DNA from: Chloroflexota bacterium
GTDB lineage: Bacteria; Chloroflexota; Limnocylindria; QHBO01
Assembly (NCBI GenBank): GCA_005879775.1
Contig: VBJX01000004.1
Span: 1 to 15,349 of the forward strand
Length of the DNA stretch: 15,349 bases
Direction of reading: 5' to 3'
Positions 13,359 through 15,349 of the stretch are shown here, in pieces. The notes beneath the pieces were generated by a model. It did no database searches. It was not told where the DNA came from and worked only from the letters and a program-made list of their open reading frames with translations. Numbering within the stretch: position 1 is the first letter of the stretch; each line of letters starts with the position of its first letter. The translations under genes and the position numbers were made by a program.

Positions 13359-15347
13359 ATGCAACCCGCCGAACACGGGCCGATCCTGGAGAAGCTGACC
13401 GACCCGTCTGAACTGCGCGGAATGTCGCCCGCCGAGCTCTCGTGGCTCAGCGCCGAGCTCCGCGACAAGATGATCCGCACCGTCAAGCGCACCGGCGGCC
13501 ACCTGGCGAGCTCGCTGGGGACGGTCGAGATCACGCTGGCGCTGCATCGGGTGCTCGACTCGCCACGCGATCGGATCGTCTGGGACACCGGCCACCAGGC
13601 GTACGCCCACAAGCTCCTCACCGGCCGCTACGAGCGCTTCCACACCCTGCGCCAGGTGGACGGCGTGGGCGGCTTCCCGCGCCGGACGGAGAGCGAGCAC
13701 GACGTCTTCGACGGTGGGCATGCCGGCACCGGGGTGAGCATCAGCGTGGGTCTGGCCGCCGCCCGCGACCTTCGATCCAACAGCGACCCGGCGCGGCGCC
13801 AGCGGATCGCGGTTTGCGTCGGGGACGCCGCCCTGCAGAGCGGGCTGACGATGGAGGCACTGAACCACCTTGGCGACGCGAAACATCGGCTCCTGATCGT
13901 GCTCAACGACAACGAGATGAGCATCAGCCCGTCGGTGGGTGGGATCTCGACGCGCCTCAACAAGCTGCGCCTGACCCGCGCCTACCAGGGGACGAAGTCG
14001 GCGACCCAGCGGGTGCTGCCGCGCATCCCGTTGATCGGCAACCTTCTCTTCCGGGTCCTGGCCTTCACCAAGGAGGGATTCAAGCGCTCCTGGGCCAAGG
14101 TCGGCTTCTTCGAGGACATGGGGATCACCTACATCGGCGTCCTGGACGGCCACGACGTGGCCGAGATGGAGCAGGTCTTCGAACGAGCCTTCGCGCTTCC
14201 CGGCCCCGTCCTCGTCCACGTCAAGACGCTCAAAGGCAAGGGGTATGCGCCCGCCGAGCTCGACAGCGTCAGCTTCCACGGGGCGAGCCTGCCGCCGATC
14301 GACCTGTGCCTGATCGACCCCACCGAGGAGCCATTGCCGCCCGAGAGCGAGCCCCGGCGCCGCCCGAAGACCTATACGGCGACCTTTTCCGAGGAGCTGA
14401 TTCGCCTTGCGGCCGACGACGAGCGGATCTGTGCCATCACCGCCGGGATGCCCACCGGGACCGGCCTCTCGCGCTTCTCGGCCCGCTTCCCTGAGCGCTT
14501 CTTCGACGTGGGGATCGCCGAGCAGCACGCGGTCACCATGGCCGTCGGCCTGGCGCTCGGCGGCAAGCGGCCCGTCGTCGCGCTCTACTCGACCTTCTCG
14601 CAGCGCGCCTACGACCAGCTGGTGCACGACATCTGCCAGAACGACGTGCCGGTGCTGCTGGCCATCGACCGCGCCGGGCTGGTGGGCGAGGACGGCACCA
14701 GCCACCAGGGGATGTTCACCCTTTCGGCGCAGCGCTCCCTGCCGAACCTGGCGATCGGCTCGCCCAAGGACGAGCAGGAGCTGCGCGACATGGTGGTCAC
14801 CGCCCTGGCCCATGAAGGCCCGATCAGCCTCCACTACCCGCGAGACCCCGGCGAAGGCCTGGCCGATCGCGACGGCGAGCCGCTCGAGATCGGACGCGGC
14901 GAGGTGCTGCGCAGCGGGGGAGACCTGCTCCTGGTGGGCTTCGGGCCGATCGTCCAGCGGCTCCTGCAGGTCGCCGACGCGATGGAGCGCGACCACGCCC
15001 TGGCCGCCACGGTCATCAATGCCCGGTGGGCGAAGCCGCTGGACGAGCGGCTCATCACTGCCCAGGCCGTCGGCCGCCGGCTGGTGGTGACGGCCGAGGA
15101 GAGCGCCGCCATGGGCGGCTTCGGCGACGGCGTGCTCGACGCCCTCAACCGCGCCGATGTTCGCGTCCCGCTGCTCAAGGTGGCGCTGGCGGAGGGGTTC
15201 GTGCACCACGGCGCCGTCGACGAGCTGCGCCGCCAGCAGCGGATCGATGCCGACGGCATCGCCGAGCAGATCCGCGATGCCCTGGGCCTCGAGGCCACGG
15301 CGCCGCCCGCGGAGCGCAGTGAGCCGCCCAGCGAGAGCGCGGCCTAG
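13359..15347 (+). CDS. dxs: 1-deoxy-D-xylulose-5-phosphate synthase
   Basis: Thiamine-diphosphate enzyme that joins pyruvate and glyceraldehyde 3-phosphate in the first step of the MEP isoprenoid pathway. The 662 residues are slightly longer than usual because of a non-conserved C-terminal tail. Domain 1 (about 10-320) has DTGHQAYAHKLLTGR with H79 and a ThDP-binding motif GDAALQSG...LNDNEMSIS from G155. The pyrimidine-binding domain (about 345-510) has AITAGMPTGTGL, catalytic E388 in GIAEQHAVTMAVGLA, YSTFSQRAYDQ and DRAGLVGEDGTSHQG. The transketolase C-terminal domain follows (about 530-640). ATG 13359 gives the normal N-terminus and sits just behind a -10 box. The third residue of the ThDP motif is Ala (A157) rather than the usual Gly. 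The TAG stop is 2 nt from the window end. Confidence 0.95.
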   Translation: MQPAEHGPILEKLTDPSELRGMSPAELSWLSAELRDKMIRTVKRTGGHLASSLGTVEITLALHRVLDSPRDRIVWDTGHQAYAHKLLTGRYERFHTLRQVDGVGGFPRRTESEHDVFDGGHAGTGVSISVGLAAARDLRSNSDPARRQRIAVCVGDAALQSGLTMEALNHLGDAKHRLLIVLNDNEMSISPSVGGISTRLNKLRLTRAYQGTKSATQRVLPRIPLIGNLLFRVLAFTKEGFKRSWAKVGFFEDMGITYIGVLDGHDVAEMEQVFERAFALPGPVLVHVKTLKGKGYAPAELDSVSFHGASLPPIDLCLIDPTEEPLPPESEPRRRPKTYTATFSEELIRLAADDERICAITAGMPTGTGLSRFSARFPERFFDVGIAEQHAVTMAVGLALGGKRPVVALYSTFSQRAYDQLVHDICQNDVPVLLAIDRAGLVGEDGTSHQGMFTLSAQRSLPNLAIGSPKDEQELRDMVVTALAHEGPISLHYPRDPGEGLADRDGEPLEIGRGEVLRSGGDLLLVGFGPIVQRLLQVADAMERDHALAATVINARWAKPLDERLITAQAVGRRLVVTAEESAAMGGFGDGVLDALNRADVRVPLLKVALAEGFVHHGAVDELRRQQRIDADGIAEQIRDALGLEATAPPAERSEPPSESAA

Positions 15348-15349
15348 CT

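Noticed and set aside
12636..15209. Very long open frame on the minus strand opposite xseA, xseB and dxs (857 codons), with similar long minus-strand frames at 375-2144 and 3260-4879
   Set aside because: They mirror strongly conserved plus-strand genes, have Arg/Ala/Gly/His/Pro-rich compositions without any motif, and are expected where GC-rich third positions suppress stops on the opposite strand.
1..15349. tRNA/rRNA genes, CRISPR arrays, insertion sequences, attachment sites, riboswitches
   Set aside because: Almost all sequence is covered by conserved protein genes. The three gaps (2573-2615, 2877-2954, 13322-13358) hold only the promoter, RBS and terminator elements listed.

Overview
The window is a GC-rich (roughly 70% G+C by eye) bacterial chromosome segment. 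All genes lie on the plus strand and are packed almost without gaps. The content is core metabolism and housekeeping, with no mobile element, prophage, CRISPR array or RNA gene that I can see. Gene content, base composition and the FtsA-like plus baseplate-J-like pair suggest Chloroflexota (for example a Limnocylindria-type metagenomic lineage). An actinobacterium-like organism is the main alternative. This taxonomy is inference from memory, not a search result.

Layout. (1) 25-2876: a cysteine desulfurase and the tRNA 2-thiouridylase MnmA (sulfur donor and acceptor for s2U34 in tRNA), an unknown three-helix membrane protein, and a YtxH-type small membrane protein, ending in a hairpin terminator at 2911-2934. 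(2) 2955-10113: alaS, an FtsA/PilM-like actin-fold ATPase, a membrane-anchored protein with a baseplate-J-like region, ruvX and mltG. (3) 10110-13321: an M24 Xaa-Pro-type peptidase, efp (elongation factor P), xseA and xseB (exonuclease VII). (4) 13359-15347: dxs (isoprenoid precursor synthesis) behind its own probable, nearly leaderless promoter. As I recall, Bacillus subtilis keeps two separate neighbourhoods, yrvO-mnmA...alaS-ruvX-mltG and yqhT-efp...xseA-xseB-ispA-dxs. This window looks like both joined end to end, with ispA missing and two extra genes inserted between alaS and ruvX.

Most junctions from 5513 onward are 4-nt GTGA or ATGA stop/start overlaps, so the run from alaS to xseB is probably one translationally coupled operon.

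Two genes are broken. alaS (near 3350) and the FtsA-like gene (near 6495) each change frame at a point where about 15-18 conserved residues also appear to be missing. Each is best explained by a deletion of about 50 nt rather than a single-base error. Because alaS is essential, an assembly artefact or collapsed strain variation is the first suspect. The most interesting biology is the actin-fold ATPase plus membrane-anchored J-like protein pair, which could be an uncharacterised envelope or cell-division-associated module.
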